Positions 8,251 through 17,528 are shown, counted from the first letter of the stretch. The stretch is DNA of 64,000 nucleotides from Bradyrhizobium sp. CCBAU 051011 (GCF_009930815.1 NZ_CP022222.1:4072501-4136500); one strand, 5' to 3'. Notes: generated from the sequence alone by a model not told the origin. Program-made: numbers and translations.

Positions 8251-8868
8251 ATGTTCAAGCTTTACTACGCCCCCGGCACCTGTGCACTGGCTTCGCATAT
8301 CGCCCTGGAAGAGGCCGGCGCGCCCTACACGGCGGAACGGCTCGACTTCAAGAAAAGCCAGCAGACCACCCCGGAATATCTCGCCATCAACCCGAAGGGG
8401 CGCGTGCCCGCGCTGGTGACGGACCGCGGCACCTTGACCGAGACGCCGGCGATCCTCGCCTTCGTCGCGAGCAGCTTTCCGAAAGCGAAGCTCGTGCCGG
8501 AAGACCCCTTCGCGTTCGCGCAGGCGCAGTCCTTCAACAGCTATCTCTGCTCGACGGTGCACATCAATCATGCCCACAAGATGCGCGGCTATCGCTGGGC
8601 CGTCGAGGAGTCCTCGTTCGCCGACATGAAGCGCAAGGTGCCGGAAACCATGGCCGCGAGTTTTGCGCTGATCGAGCGCGACATGCTGAAGGGGCCGTGG
8701 GTGATGGGTGAGCAGTACACGGTCTGCGATTCCTATCTCTACACGATCGGGCTCTGGCTCGAAGCCGACGGCGTTGATCTCGCAACGCTGCCCAAGGTGG
8801 CGGCTCACCGCCAGCGGATGTCGGAGCGGCCGGCCGTGCAGAAGGTCATGGTCGACCACAAGGCGTAG
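8251..8868 (+). CDS. Glutathione S-transferase family protein
   Basis: The 205-aa protein has the thioredoxin-like N-terminal domain of beta/nu-type GSTs (FKLYYAPGTCALASHIALEE, then NPKGRVPALVTDRGTLTE with the cis-Pro and GSH-binding residues) and an all-helical C-terminal domain ending PAVQKVMVDHKA. These enzymes conjugate or reduce electrophiles with glutathione. The ATG at 8251 is preferred over 8239 because GAGGA lies seven bases before it. No obvious operon partner. Confidence 0.85.
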   Translation: MFKLYYAPGTCALASHIALEEAGAPYTAERLDFKKSQQTTPEYLAINPKGRVPALVTDRGTLTETPAILAFVASSFPKAKLVPEDPFAFAQAQSFNSYLCSTVHINHAHKMRGYRWAVEESSFADMKRKVPETMAASFALIERDMLKGPWVMGEQYTVCDSYLYTIGLWLEADGVDLATLPKVAAHRQRMSERPAVQKVMVDHKA

Positions 8869-8880
8869 GATTCAAAACGC

Positions 8881-9005
8881 GTAGGGGGCAAAGCCAACGG
8901 GTCGCGCGTACGCGCGCCCGATGACAGGCTTCGCGTGCCCACCATTCACGATGAGTTTGTGGATAGATGGTGGGCACGGCGCAAACGCGCCTTTGCCCAC
9001 CCTAC
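8881..9005. repeat. Intergenic repeat, family B copy 1, carrying an extra module
   Basis: The outer arms are of the GTAGGGTGGGCA / TGCCCACCCTAC type, with inner GTGCCCACCAT / ATGGTGGGCAC. At 8893-8935 it contains an extra module (GCCAACGGGTCG, a small hairpin, CGCCCGATGACAGGCT) that also occurs inside a family C repeat at 40311-40354. Other family B copies are at 22374-22456, 28679-28768, 36292-36373 and 59550-59637. Confidence 0.8.
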
Positions 9006-9922
9006 GCAGCCTTTTTGCCGCGCTCCATCTCGCGGCCGATCGCGAGCATGATACTGCGCAGCCAGATCGAGCCGGGATCCATCTGCGCCCGTGTCGGGTA
9101 GAACATGTACTGTTCGTCGATCCCGGGGTCGAGCGGCGGCGCGATGGTCGAAAGCGACAATTGCTTCGACAGCGCGCCGATCAGGCGGCGCGGCACGAAG
9201 GCGACGAGATCGGTGCGCGCGGCAACGTGCAGCGCCTCGATATAGCCGGGCACGACCAGCGCGATCCGCCGCTCGATGCCCTTGGGGCGCAACCACATGT
9301 CGATCAGGTCCTCGCTCTGGCCGCGGATCACGACCGCGACGTGGCGCGCATCGAGAAAGGTTTCGATCCGCTTCAGTCGCGTGCCGGCGGGGTGACCGCG
9401 CCGCACCGCGAGCGCATCGCTGTCGGTGTAAAGCCGCTGCCGGTGGAATCCGGTGAAGGCGTTACCGATCGAGATCACGAGATCGATGGTGCGGGCGAAC
9501 TCCGCGGTGAAGATCGCCGGACCCCGCCACGGCACCACGTCGATCCGGACGTTCGGCGCGGCCTTGGTGATCTTCTCCATCAGTGGCGGCATCAGGAGTT
9601 CAACCGCCAGGTCCGGCATCATCAGGCGAAATTGACGTTCGCTTCTCGCAGCATCGAACTCGTCGGCGACGAACAGCGAGCGTACCTGGTCGAGCGCCTG
9701 CGCCAGCGGCGCGCGCAAGGCTTGCGCCCGCGGCGTCAGTTCCATGCGCGCCCCGGTTCGCACCAGCAGGGGATCGCCGATCAAATCGCGCAGCCGCTGC
9801 AGCGCGTGGCTCGCCGCCGGCTGCGACAACCCGATCCGCATCGCGGCGCGGCTGACGCTGGTTTCCTTCAGCAGTGCGTCGAGTGCGACCAGCAGGTTGA
9901 GGTCAAGCGAATTCAAATTCAT
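9002..9922 (-). CDS. LysR-family transcriptional regulator
   Basis: The 306-aa protein has the classic LysR winged helix-turn-helix at residues 1-65 (LDLNLLVALDALLKETSVSR, GLSQPAASHALQRLRD) and a NodD/DntR-like effector-binding domain after it. LysR proteins usually regulate a divergent target with a small aromatic or other metabolite as coinducer. The divergent neighbour is the carboxymuconolactone-decarboxylase-like gene at 10013, followed by an NTF2-fold gene, which are its likely targets. The ATG at 9922 gives the standard N-terminus. Confidence 0.9.
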   Translation of the reverse strand: MNLNSLDLNLLVALDALLKETSVSRAAMRIGLSQPAASHALQRLRDLIGDPLLVRTGARMELTPRAQALRAPLAQALDQVRSLFVADEFDAARSERQFRLMMPDLAVELLMPPLMEKITKAAPNVRIDVVPWRGPAIFTAEFARTIDLVISIGNAFTGFHRQRLYTDSDALAVRRGHPAGTRLKRIETFLDARHVAVVIRGQSEDLIDMWLRPKGIERRIALVVPGYIEALHVAARTDLVAFVPRRLIGALSKQLSLSTIAPPLDPGIDEQYMFYPTRAQMDPGSIWLRSIMLAIGREMERGKKAA

Positions 9923-10012
9923 TCAGTGTATATATATCATATTCTCTATCGATTGGAAGAATGGCGATGGATGCGCGAGATTTGATCCAGCAAACAACGA
10001 AGCTGGACTTGC
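9923..10012. promoter_or_regulatory. Divergent promoter region between LysR and CMD-like genes
   Basis: This 90-bp interval opens with an AT-rich block around 9926-9950 containing TGTATATATATCA, which stands out in GC-rich surroundings and suits a LysR box plus promoter. I cannot define the box exactly. Confidence 0.4.
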
Positions 10013-10570
10013 ATGACCGATCGCCTGAAGCCTGCCACCGAACCCTACGGCGCACGAGTGCAGGCCATCTTCGACCGCTTGCCGCGATCCTGGATGCCGC
10101 CGTTCCGGCTGTTCACGACGCTGGCACGTCATCCGACGCTGCTCGAACGCTTCATCAATGGCGCGCCTGCTTATCTCAGGGATTCGCACGTCAGCTTAAG
10201 GCAACGGGAAGTCTTCCTGCAGCGGGTCACGGCGCGGTGCGGCTGCGAGTACGAATGGGGCATGCGCGTGCACTATTTTGCCGAGGAGGCGCGGCTGACC
10301 GAGGCGCAAGTCAGCGCCACCGTGCATGGCAACGCCGCGAGCGCGTGCTGGGATGCGGCTGACGCCCTCCTGATCCGGCTTGCCGACGAATTGCATGAGC
10401 GTTGCGACGTCAGCGACGACCTATGGAGCGCGCTGCGTCCCGTGTTCGACGATGAGACCATTCTCGAACTGCTGGTGATGGCCGGCTACTACCGGACGGT
10501 CGGCTACGTGGCGAATGCCTTGCGACTGCCTCTCGAACCCGAAGTGGGCCGACCGTTTCCCAAAGCTTGA
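10013..10570 (+). CDS. Carboxymuconolactone decarboxylase-like (AhpD-fold) protein
   Basis: The 185-aa protein is an AhpD-fold, CMD-family protein. It has the LRQREVFLQRVTARCGCEYEW segment, in which the C-G-C-x-Y-E-W pattern resembles the redox or active-site helix of the family, and the C-terminal helix ETILELLVMAGYYRTVGYVAN. Members are decarboxylases or peroxidase-type enzymes. It is divergent from LysR and followed, after 32 bp, by an NTF2-fold gene, forming a small LysR-linked unit. The physiological substrate is unknown. Confidence 0.8.
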   Translation: MTDRLKPATEPYGARVQAIFDRLPRSWMPPFRLFTTLARHPTLLERFINGAPAYLRDSHVSLRQREVFLQRVTARCGCEYEWGMRVHYFAEEARLTEAQVSATVHGNAASACWDAADALLIRLADELHERCDVSDDLWSALRPVFDDETILELLVMAGYYRTVGYVANALRLPLEPEVGRPFPKA

Positions 10571-10602
10571 TCAACAGAGTGCTTATCAAAGGAGAAGCCG
10601 CC

Positions 10603-11037
10603 ATGAGCGCAGCAGCGAACAAGAAACTCGTCCAACAGGTTTATGCCGATTCCGCCAACCGGAGCGGGACAACCTTCCTCGACAACATAGCGGAGGATGT
10701 GACCTGGATCGTCACCGGCCAATATTCATGGTCGGGTGAATTCAAGGGCCGCGAGGCGATCAACAATGGGCTGATGGGTCACTTGCGCTCGCTCCTCGCC
10801 TCCGGGCGCCCGCGCACGCTCGCGTTCAACTTTATCGCGGAAGGCGACTACGTCGTCGTCGAAGCGCGCGGCGACAATTTGGCCAAGAGCGGAGAGCGCT
10901 ACGATAACCAATACTGCATGGTCTGGCGCATCGAGAACGGCAAGATCAAGGAGATCAAGGAATATTGCGACTCCGCACTGGTCGAGCGCGTGCTCGGGCC
11001 GTTTCCCGCTGAACTGAAGTTGGCGGCCGCGGTTTAA
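10603..11037 (+). CDS. NTF2-fold / SnoaL-like protein
   Basis: The 144-aa protein begins MSAAANKKLVQQVYAD and shows NTF2-fold strands FLDNIAEDVTWIVTGQ, FKGREAINNGL and a C-terminal YCMVWRIENGKIKEIKEYCD. That last segment is diagnostic of SnoaL-like proteins related to limonene epoxide hydrolase and ketosteroid isomerase folds. The ATG at 10603 has a strong AAGGAG upstream, which decides against the in-frame start at 10567 that would overlap the CMD gene. It is likely co-transcribed with that gene. Function unknown. Confidence 0.8.
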   Translation: MSAAANKKLVQQVYADSANRSGTTFLDNIAEDVTWIVTGQYSWSGEFKGREAINNGLMGHLRSLLASGRPRTLAFNFIAEGDYVVVEARGDNLAKSGERYDNQYCMVWRIENGKIKEIKEYCDSALVERVLGPFPAELKLAAAV

Positions 11038-11087
11038 GGAAAAGGGCAGTCTTGGAGCGGGGATGTCGCGGGACGCGCTGATGGAAA

Positions 11088-11180
11088 CGTCATGCCCGGC
11101 CTTGTGCCGGGCATCCACGTCTTTGTTAGGTGCTGAGGAGCGTTAAGGCGTGGATGGCCGGGACAAGCCCGGCCATGACG
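11088..11180. repeat. Intergenic palindromic repeat, family A copy 2
   Basis: Begins CGTCATGCCCGGC and ends GGCCATGACG, with inner CATCCACGTC and GCGTGGATGG arms. It lies between the convergent NTF2-fold and GST genes. Confidence 0.85.
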
Positions 11181-11198
11181 AGAACTGCGGAATGTTGG

Positions 11199-11891
11199 TC
11201 AGGCGGCCTTCACCGACATGTGCTTGAACATGTTGCTGCGGGCTTCGTCGTCCATCTCGGCTTTGAACTTGAAGTTATCCTTCAGCGCGATCGCCTTGGC
11301 GGCCGCGGGACGGGCCGAGATCTCGTCGACCAGCCGCTTGACGTTGGGATATTTGGCGGCGACGTCCTCGCTCATCACGAACGCGGCCATCCGCGCCCAG
11401 CCCCACAGCGCCATGTCGACGATGGTGTAGGTGTCGCCCACCATATATTTGCGGCCGGCGAGATGATCGTTGAGGACGGCGTAGTGGCGCTGCGCCTCGA
11501 ACTGATAGCGGTTATTGGAATAGTCGTGGTTCTGGTCCTTCGGCGCGAAATGTTTGAAGTGCACCGCCTGTCCCGAATATGGCCCGATGCCGGTCGCCAC
11601 GAACATCAGCCAGGACAGCATCTGCGCGCGATTTTGCGGCGTGTTCGCCGGGAGAAACTTGCCGGTCTTTTCGGCGAGATAGAGCAGGATGGCGTTGCTG
11701 TCGAACACGGTGACGCCGTCATCGTCGATCGCGGGCACCTTGGCGTTCGGATTGATGGCGAGATATTCCGGCTTGAACTGGTCGCCCTTGCGGGTATCGA
11801 CCGCGACCGGCTCGTAGGCGATGCCGGCTTCCTCGAGGAAGAGGGCGACCTTGGTCGGGTTGGGCGATCCGTTGAAGTAGAATTTGAGCAT
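11199..11891 (-). CDS. Glutathione S-transferase family protein
   Basis: The 230-aa protein starts MLKFYFNGSPNPTKVALFLE, the thioredoxin-like GST domain, with NPNAKVPAIDDDGVTVFDSN providing the cis-Pro and SN-type glutathione-binding motif. The remainder is the helical C-terminal domain, with the N-capping-like TIVDMALWGWARM motif. The layout resembles YghU/Ure2-like or nu-class GSTs. The ATG at 11891 has GGGGAGAA upstream; an in-frame extension to 11954 is not supported. It is the second GST in this 12-kb segment and not closely similar to the first by eye. Confidence 0.85.
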   Translation of the reverse strand: MLKFYFNGSPNPTKVALFLEEAGIAYEPVAVDTRKGDQFKPEYLAINPNAKVPAIDDDGVTVFDSNAILLYLAEKTGKFLPANTPQNRAQMLSWLMFVATGIGPYSGQAVHFKHFAPKDQNHDYSNNRYQFEAQRHYAVLNDHLAGRKYMVGDTYTIVDMALWGWARMAAFVMSEDVAAKYPNVKRLVDEISARPAAAKAIALKDNFKFKAEMDDEARSNMFKHMSVKAA

Positions 11892-12026
11892 TTTGGAATT
11901 CTCCCCATTGCTTTCTTGCAAGGAAACTGTTGCGGCACGCGGCGGCATTGCCACCGGGTGCCACGTCCATGCTCAAATTTTTGCCGGATGCACAAGGGAC
12001 GAGTTTGTGACCGGTCCGGGAGGCGC

Positions 12027-12353
12027 TTACGACAGGGCCAGACCGCCGATGCCGGCGACCGCCAGGCCCGCACCGGCAGCGATCATGACGGATGCGAAAC
12101 GCATTTCCGTACGCAGCGCCGTGCGCTGTCCCGCACGTTCCGATCCTTTCGCGTAGCCGTGGACGATGATCTGCTCGCTGAAGGTGCCGCTGGCATCGAG
12201 AATGTCGGTCAGCCCTGCGCAGGCGACCAGGATGCCGAGGATGATCAGTCCGGCGGGGCCCAGCAGACTCAACAGCAGCATCGGAAATATGCCGATCAGG
12301 AAGATCGGCAGCAGTGGCAGCACAATGAAGGACTCGGAGCCTCGGGTGCGCAT
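12027..12353 (-). CDS. Hypothetical membrane protein
   Basis: The 108-aa protein has a very hydrophobic N-terminal half (FIVLPLLPIFLIGIFPMLLL, LIILGILVACAGLTD), a short polar middle (YAKGSERAGQRTALRTEMR) and a final hydrophobic helix (MIAAGAGLAVAGIGGLAL). Three membrane segments are likely. I do not recognise the family. The ATG at 12353 was chosen over an in-frame TTG at 12425. No operon partner is evident. Confidence 0.5.
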   Translation of the reverse strand: MRTRGSESFIVLPLLPIFLIGIFPMLLLSLLGPAGLIILGILVACAGLTDILDASGTFSEQIIVHGYAKGSERAGQRTALRTEMRFASVMIAAGAGLAVAGIGGLALS

Positions 12354-12532
12354 GGCACTAGTCTCATATGGGATAATGAATGTAGCAAGTATTCGCTGAG
12401 ATATGGACCAAAAGTCGCACGACAACCCGCGCGCCTGACACGGCTGCCATGCCGCATACGCACGCTGTCGTGCGTTGCGGCGGCCAGAAAGCCCGCGCAG
12501 TCCGGACTTCTCGTGCTGAGGTAAGCTGCTTC

Positions 12533-13685
<1,153 letters not shown>

Positions 13686-13746
13686 AGGCGACGCTGTCGG
13701 CGACGCGGGACTAAACAACCGACTGGCGATACATTGACCCGCCAAA

Positions 13747-13762
13747 GTAAAAATCGACTTAA
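13747..13762 (-). promoter_or_regulatory. Near-consensus CtrA box upstream of ccrM
   Basis: Read toward ccrM the sequence is TTAA-N7-TTTAC, one mismatch from the CtrA consensus TTAA-N7-TTAAC. It lies 81-96 bp upstream of the ccrM start. Confidence 0.4.
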
Positions 13763-13945
13763 CCAAGAATGTTATCGACGCAGAATGCGAAGAGAGTTCA
13801 TCGGCAACATTGCCAGCAGAGATTGCGGCCGCTTGCGCACTAGGCAATTTTTGCCGGGCGGGCTATTGATTAATGGAATGGAAATTTTACGTGATTGCCG
13901 CGTTGGATAATTCGGGCCAACAGCCGGGGATGAGGAAACAGCGCC

Positions 13946-14881
13946 ATGCGTTACGATGATTTCCGCCGCAGCGACAGTATCGACGACCGTCGCGACGACG
14001 GCGGCGGCGGAATGGGTGGCGGCGGCGGTTTCGGCCTGCCGATGGGTGGCGGCGGGCTTGGCATCGGCACCATCATCGTGCTCGGCCTCGTCGGCTATGC
14101 CTTCGGCATCGATCCGCGCATCCTGATCGGCGGCGCCGAAATCCTGACTGGTGGCAACCAGGCGCCGACCTATCAGACCGATCGCCGCTCGGGCCCGGCC
14201 AAGACCGGCGCGCCGAAGGACGAAGTCGGCAGCATGATCGCCGGCATCCTCGGCGAGATCGACGATCGCTGGAGCGAGATCTTCCAGTCCAGCGGCCAAA
14301 ATTACACTGGGCCGCGCATCGTGCTGTTCCGCAACGCCACCAATGGCGGCCGCTGCGGCATGGCGCAGTCCGCGATGGGGCCGTTCTACTGCCCGCCGGA
14401 CAAGCAGATATTCCTCGACACCTCTTTCTTCCGCGAAGTCGAAACGCGGTTTCGCGGCTGTTCGGGCAGTGCCTGCAAATTCACGACGGCCTATATCATC
14501 GCGCATGAAGCGGGGCATCACATCCAGAACCTGCTCGGCATCCTGCCGCGCGTGCAGCGGCTGCAACAGCAGGCCGGCAGCAAGGCGGAAGCCAACGCGC
14601 TGCAGGTCAAGGTCGAGCTGCAGGCGGATTGTCTTTCGGGCGTCTGGGTCAACCGCGAGGAGAAGAAACGTCCGGGCTTCATCGAACCCGGCGACATCGA
14701 TGCAGCACTGAGGACGGCGACGGCGATTGGCGACGACACGCTGCAGCGGCAGTCGACGGGCAGGGTGGTGCCGGACAGCTTCACTCACGGCTCCGCGGCG
14801 CAGCGAAAGCAATGGTTCATGACCGGCTACCAGCAGGGCACGGTGCAGGCCTGCAACACGTTTGCCGCAGGAGCGTTGTGA
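13946..14881 (+). CDS. YpfJ-family neutral zinc metallopeptidase
   Basis: The 311-aa protein has an acidic, Asp/Arg-rich start, a Gly-rich stretch (GGGGMGGGGGFG), a single membrane-spanning segment (IGTIIVLGLVGYAFGI), then a peptidase domain with the zinc motif H187-E-A-G-H191. Family knowledge: these YpfJ/KPN_02809-type proteins are predicted membrane-anchored metallopeptidases with poorly known substrates. ELQADCLSGVW supplies the downstream conserved Glu/Asp. The intergenic space to the divergent ccrM gene is 279 bp. Confidence 0.9.
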   Translation: MRYDDFRRSDSIDDRRDDGGGGMGGGGGFGLPMGGGGLGIGTIIVLGLVGYAFGIDPRILIGGAEILTGGNQAPTYQTDRRSGPAKTGAPKDEVGSMIAGILGEIDDRWSEIFQSSGQNYTGPRIVLFRNATNGGRCGMAQSAMGPFYCPPDKQIFLDTSFFREVETRFRGCSGSACKFTTAYIIAHEAGHHIQNLLGILPRVQRLQQQAGSKAEANALQVKVELQADCLSGVWVNREEKKRPGFIEPGDIDAALRTATAIGDDTLQRQSTGRVVPDSFTHGSAAQRKQWFMTGYQQGTVQACNTFAAGAL

Positions 14882-14904
14882 GTTGAAGCCAGGAAGTATT
14901 TTGC

Positions 14905-15019
14905 CGTCATGGCCGGGCAAGAGCGCGAAGCGCGCCTTCGCGCAGACGTCCCGGCCATCCACGTCGATACTTCCTGGAGATTGAAGGCGTGGATGCCCGG
15001 GACAAGCCCGGGCATGACG
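14905..15019. repeat. Intergenic palindromic repeat, family A copy 3
   Basis: Begins CGTCATGGCCGGGCAA and ends CCGGGCATGACG, with internal CATCCACGTC and GCGTGGATGC arms. It ends 17 bp before the moaB start, so the transcript leader of moaB may include part of this hairpin. Confidence 0.85.
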
Positions 15020-15036
15020 AGAACAAAAGTAAAGTC

Positions 15037-15597
15037 ATGTCCCTCGACGAAACAAAACAATTCGTGCCGCTCAACATCGCGGTGCTGACGGTCTCGGATA
15101 CCCGTTCGCTGGCCGACGACAAATCCGGCGCCACGCTGGCGGATAGGTTAACGGCGGCGGGCCATCGTCTGGCCGCGCGCGAGATCATCGTCGACGACGT
15201 CGATGCGATCCGCTTCATCGTCAAGCGGTGGATCGCCGACGAAGGCATCGATGCGATCATCACCACCGGCGGCACCGGCTTCACCGGCCGCGATGTAACA
15301 CCGGAAGCGATCGAGCCGCTGTTCGAAAAGCGGATGGATGGTTTTTCCATCGCCTTCCACATGCTGAGCCACGCCAAGATCGGAACCTCGACAGTGCAAA
15401 GCCGCGCCACCGCGGGCGTAGCGGGCGCGACCTTTATCTTCTGCCTGCCGGGATCGCCGGGCGCCTGCCGCGACGCCTGGGACGGTATTCTCGCCGCCCA
15501 GCTCGACTACCGCACACGCCCCTGCAATTTCGTCGAGATCATGCCACGGCTGGACGAGCACCTGCGGCGGCCTAAAGCACAAGGCGCTTCAGCCTGA
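15037..15597 (+). CDS. moaB: Molybdenum cofactor biosynthesis protein MoaB
   Basis: The 186-aa protein is a MoaB/MogA-type fold: NIAVLTVSDTRSLADDKSG at the N-terminus, the MPT-binding TTGGTGFTGRD segment near residue 85, and FCLPGSPGACRDAWDGIL near the C-terminus. The family binds molybdopterin and adenylates it during cofactor synthesis. The ATG at 15037 begins the family-typical N-terminus; longer in-frame starts would run into the repeat element. Its last 26 bases overlap antiparallel with a 51-aa ORF. Confidence 0.9.
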   Translation: MSLDETKQFVPLNIAVLTVSDTRSLADDKSGATLADRLTAAGHRLAAREIIVDDVDAIRFIVKRWIADEGIDAIITTGGTGFTGRDVTPEAIEPLFEKRMDGFSIAFHMLSHAKIGTSTVQSRATAGVAGATFIFCLPGSPGACRDAWDGILAAQLDYRTRPCNFVEIMPRLDEHLRRPKAQGASA

Positions 15598-15727
15598 CCA
15601 GCAGCGTCCACAGCCCACGCCACATGTTGCGCCAGGCCTCAATGCGCAATTGATGCGCGCGCCCGATATGGAAGTCGAGGAGTTCTGGCGTGATGCGCCG
15701 CGTACTGTCGCGACGCCCGGGCTTCAC
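15572..15727 (-). CDS. Small basic protein ORF coupled to the MarR-GNAT gene
   Basis: This 51-codon frame starts GTG within a GTGA overlap with the stop codon of the MarR-GNAT gene (stop 15724-15726, start 15725-15727). The peptide is basic and helix-prone, with TRRITPELLDFHIGRAHQLR followed by IEAWRNMWRGLWTLLVRL. The R-x-I-T-P-E-L-L-x-F-H-x-x-R-A-H pattern resembles short rhizobial proteins I have seen without assigned function. The overlap suggests translational coupling. No stronger evidence is available. Confidence 0.55.
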   Translation of the reverse strand: MKPGRRDSTRRITPELLDFHIGRAHQLRIEAWRNMWRGLWTLLVRLKRLVL

Positions 15728-16659
15728 AGTTCCATTTCCCAGGTTTCGCCGATCAGGCTTTGGCCGAAACTGCGGTGTGGCTCGGTGGCGACCAGCTTGA
15801 AGCCGGCTTCCTGATAGATCTTGCGGGCGGCGACGAGGATGCTCTGGGTCCAGAGCGTCATTTTCTTGTAGCCTTTCTCACGCGCCGCGCGGATGCATTG
15901 CTCGACGAGTGCGTGGCCGACGCCGAGCCCGCGCGCTTTTTTCTCCACCAGCAACAGCCGCAGCTTTGCGACGTCGTCACTCCCCTTCACCAGAAAGATC
16001 GAGCCGAGCGGCTCGCCGCCTGCTTCCGCAATCCAGCAATGCTCGCGCGAGGCGTCATAGTTCTTGATGAACTCCGCGCAGATCTCGGCGACCAATGCCT
16101 CGTAGCTGATGTCCCAGCCATACTCCGCGGCATAGGCTTTTGCCTGGCTCGAGATCACCCAGCCGATGTCGCCGGGACGGTGGCTGCGCAAGAGAAAAGC
16201 GGCCGGCTTCTTCTCCGTAGGCCGTTCCAGCGCCTGCTCGATCGTCGTCATCGCCTGCACGACGGCGGCGCGCTGACTGTCTTCGAGCGAGACGAGCAGG
16301 CTTCCGACCTCCTCGCGCGCGCGGCGCTCAAGCTCGACAGAGGTGGCACGGCCTTTGGCGGTCAGCGAGAGCTCGTTGATGCGGCCATCGTCCTTTGACG
16401 GCTTTCGCGTCAGGATCTGGCGGCGTTGCAGCGCCTGCAAGGTCCGGCTCAGGAAGCCGGGATCGAGGCCGAGGTCGCGGGCGAGGTCGGTGGCGGTGCA
16501 GGTCGGGCGATGCGCGATCTCGTAAATGACGCGCGCTTCCTGCAGCGTGAAGGCGCTGTGCAGGAGCTTCGGCTCGATGATTCCGAGCTTTCGGGTATAG
16601 AAGCGGCTGAATCCGCGGATAGCGTCGATCTGGCCGTCCAGGGCGTTATTTGATTTCAT
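15724..16659 (-). CDS. MarR regulator fused to a GNAT acetyltransferase
   Basis: The 311-aa protein joins an N-terminal MarR winged helix (residues about 10-150; TATDLARDLGLDPGFLSRTL and KPSKDDGRINELSLTAKG, the wing) to a C-terminal GNAT domain (about 160-311; LLLVEKKARGLGVGHALVEQ is the acetyl-CoA loop). Such bifunctional HTH/GNAT proteins are common in rhizobia; ligand and acetyl acceptor are unknown. The ATG at 16659 lies inside the first of two dyads (16649-16663, 16670-16684) that look like an autoregulatory operator. A downstream 51-aa ORF overlaps its stop by 4 nt. Confidence 0.85.
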   Translation of the reverse strand: MKSNNALDGQIDAIRGFSRFYTRKLGIIEPKLLHSAFTLQEARVIYEIAHRPTCTATDLARDLGLDPGFLSRTLQALQRRQILTRKPSKDDGRINELSLTAKGRATSVELERRAREEVGSLLVSLEDSQRAAVVQAMTTIEQALERPTEKKPAAFLLRSHRPGDIGWVISSQAKAYAAEYGWDISYEALVAEICAEFIKNYDASREHCWIAEAGGEPLGSIFLVKGSDDVAKLRLLLVEKKARGLGVGHALVEQCIRAAREKGYKKMTLWTQSILVAARKIYQEAGFKLVATEPHRSFGQSLIGETWEMEL

Positions 16660-16684
16660 CAAATTATTATTTGACGGAATCAAG
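16649..16684. promoter_or_regulatory. Twin dyads, candidate MarR autoregulatory operator
   Basis: TTTGATTTCATCAAA (16649-16663) is a perfect 6+3+6 inverted repeat. TTTGACGGAATCAAG (16670-16684) is a related imperfect one. Their centres are 21 bp apart, two helical turns, and the first covers the start codon of the MarR-GNAT gene. Confidence 0.6.
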
Positions 16685-16739
16685 TAAATTGCAAGCCCGT
16701 TGCGGCGTCGCTTGGGCCCCTTTTTGTTGCAGGTCGATC

Positions 16740-16767
16740 GACTCAGGCCGTCTGACTCAGGCCGTCA
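16740..16767. repeat. Tandem 14-bp duplication
   Basis: GACTCAGGCCGTCT is followed directly by GACTCAGGCCGTCA. The second copy contains the stop codon of the glycosyltransferase gene. Both copies contain a GANTC site. Confidence 0.8.
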
Positions 16768-17337
16768 GGCGACGACCATGATCCGGCTGCGCAACTGGGT
16801 GCGTGCCGAGCGGCCGAGCTGGCGCAACAGCCTTGTCTCGGAGCGGCGGGAATCCGGCCGGTAGCCGCCAAGCCGCTCGTAATGATCGCGCGCGATCAGG
16901 AGCCCCTGTTCTGCCGACGGGCCGGCAATCATGCGGGCGACGAATTTGAAGCCGTCGCGCAGCCGCGCGTCCGAATAGGGCGAGCGGGCATAGCGAAAGA
17001 CCCCGGCGCGCGGTCGGCCGCTGCCCGATACGGTCTGGATGAACTGTGTGGTCTCGTCGATCCAGCCGCTGTCGAGCACCGCGCCGGCGTGCAGGAACAT
17101 CAGCCATGGCGAGCGCGCCGCGCGGGCGCCGGCGGCCAGCGCCGCGGCGCGTGTTCCCTCGAACTTCAGAAAGCGGCAGCCGGCTACGTCGGCCACCCGC
17201 TCGATCACGCCATTGCCGGCCCCGTCGACCAGCAGCACCTCGCTGATGACGCCGGCCGCGGCGCCCGGCACCAGCGCCGCCAGCGTTGCGACGGCCGGCT
17301 GTTCTATTCCTTCGGTCGGAACGATCACGCTCAACAT
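16765..17337 (-). CDS. Family 2-like glycosyltransferase
   Basis: The 190-aa protein begins MLSVIVPTEGIEQPAVATLA, the N-terminal strand of GT-A glycosyltransferases, with VLLVDGAGNGVIERVAD and the PWLMFLHAGAVLDSGW segment that corresponds to the nucleotide-sugar DxD region (here H-A-G in place of a clear DxD). It is shorter than many GT2 enzymes. The ATG at 17337 was preferred over 17388 because the domain starts there. It lies upstream of, and divergent from, the radical SAM gene. The missing DxD makes catalytic activity uncertain. Confidence 0.7.
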   Translation of the reverse strand: MLSVIVPTEGIEQPAVATLAALVPGAAAGVISEVLLVDGAGNGVIERVADVAGCRFLKFEGTRAAALAAGARAARSPWLMFLHAGAVLDSGWIDETTQFIQTVSGSGRPRAGVFRYARSPYSDARLRDGFKFVARMIAGPSAEQGLLIARDHYERLGGYRPDSRRSETRLLRQLGRSARTQLRSRIMVVA

Positions 17338-17528
17338 GGGATGAGGCTTCGCTGGCTCAAACGGTGAAAAACGCCGCACTGTTATCACCTTGTCACAATC
17401 AAAACAGCCGTTTGCGTGCAGTTTTTTAAGGCATGCGGCGCTAGTGTCCTTTCCGGCACACGGGCATCACTGCGAATTGTTGTCGATGATGTTCTTGATT
17501 TGTTCTTATCTCGTGCTATGTTCGCTTT

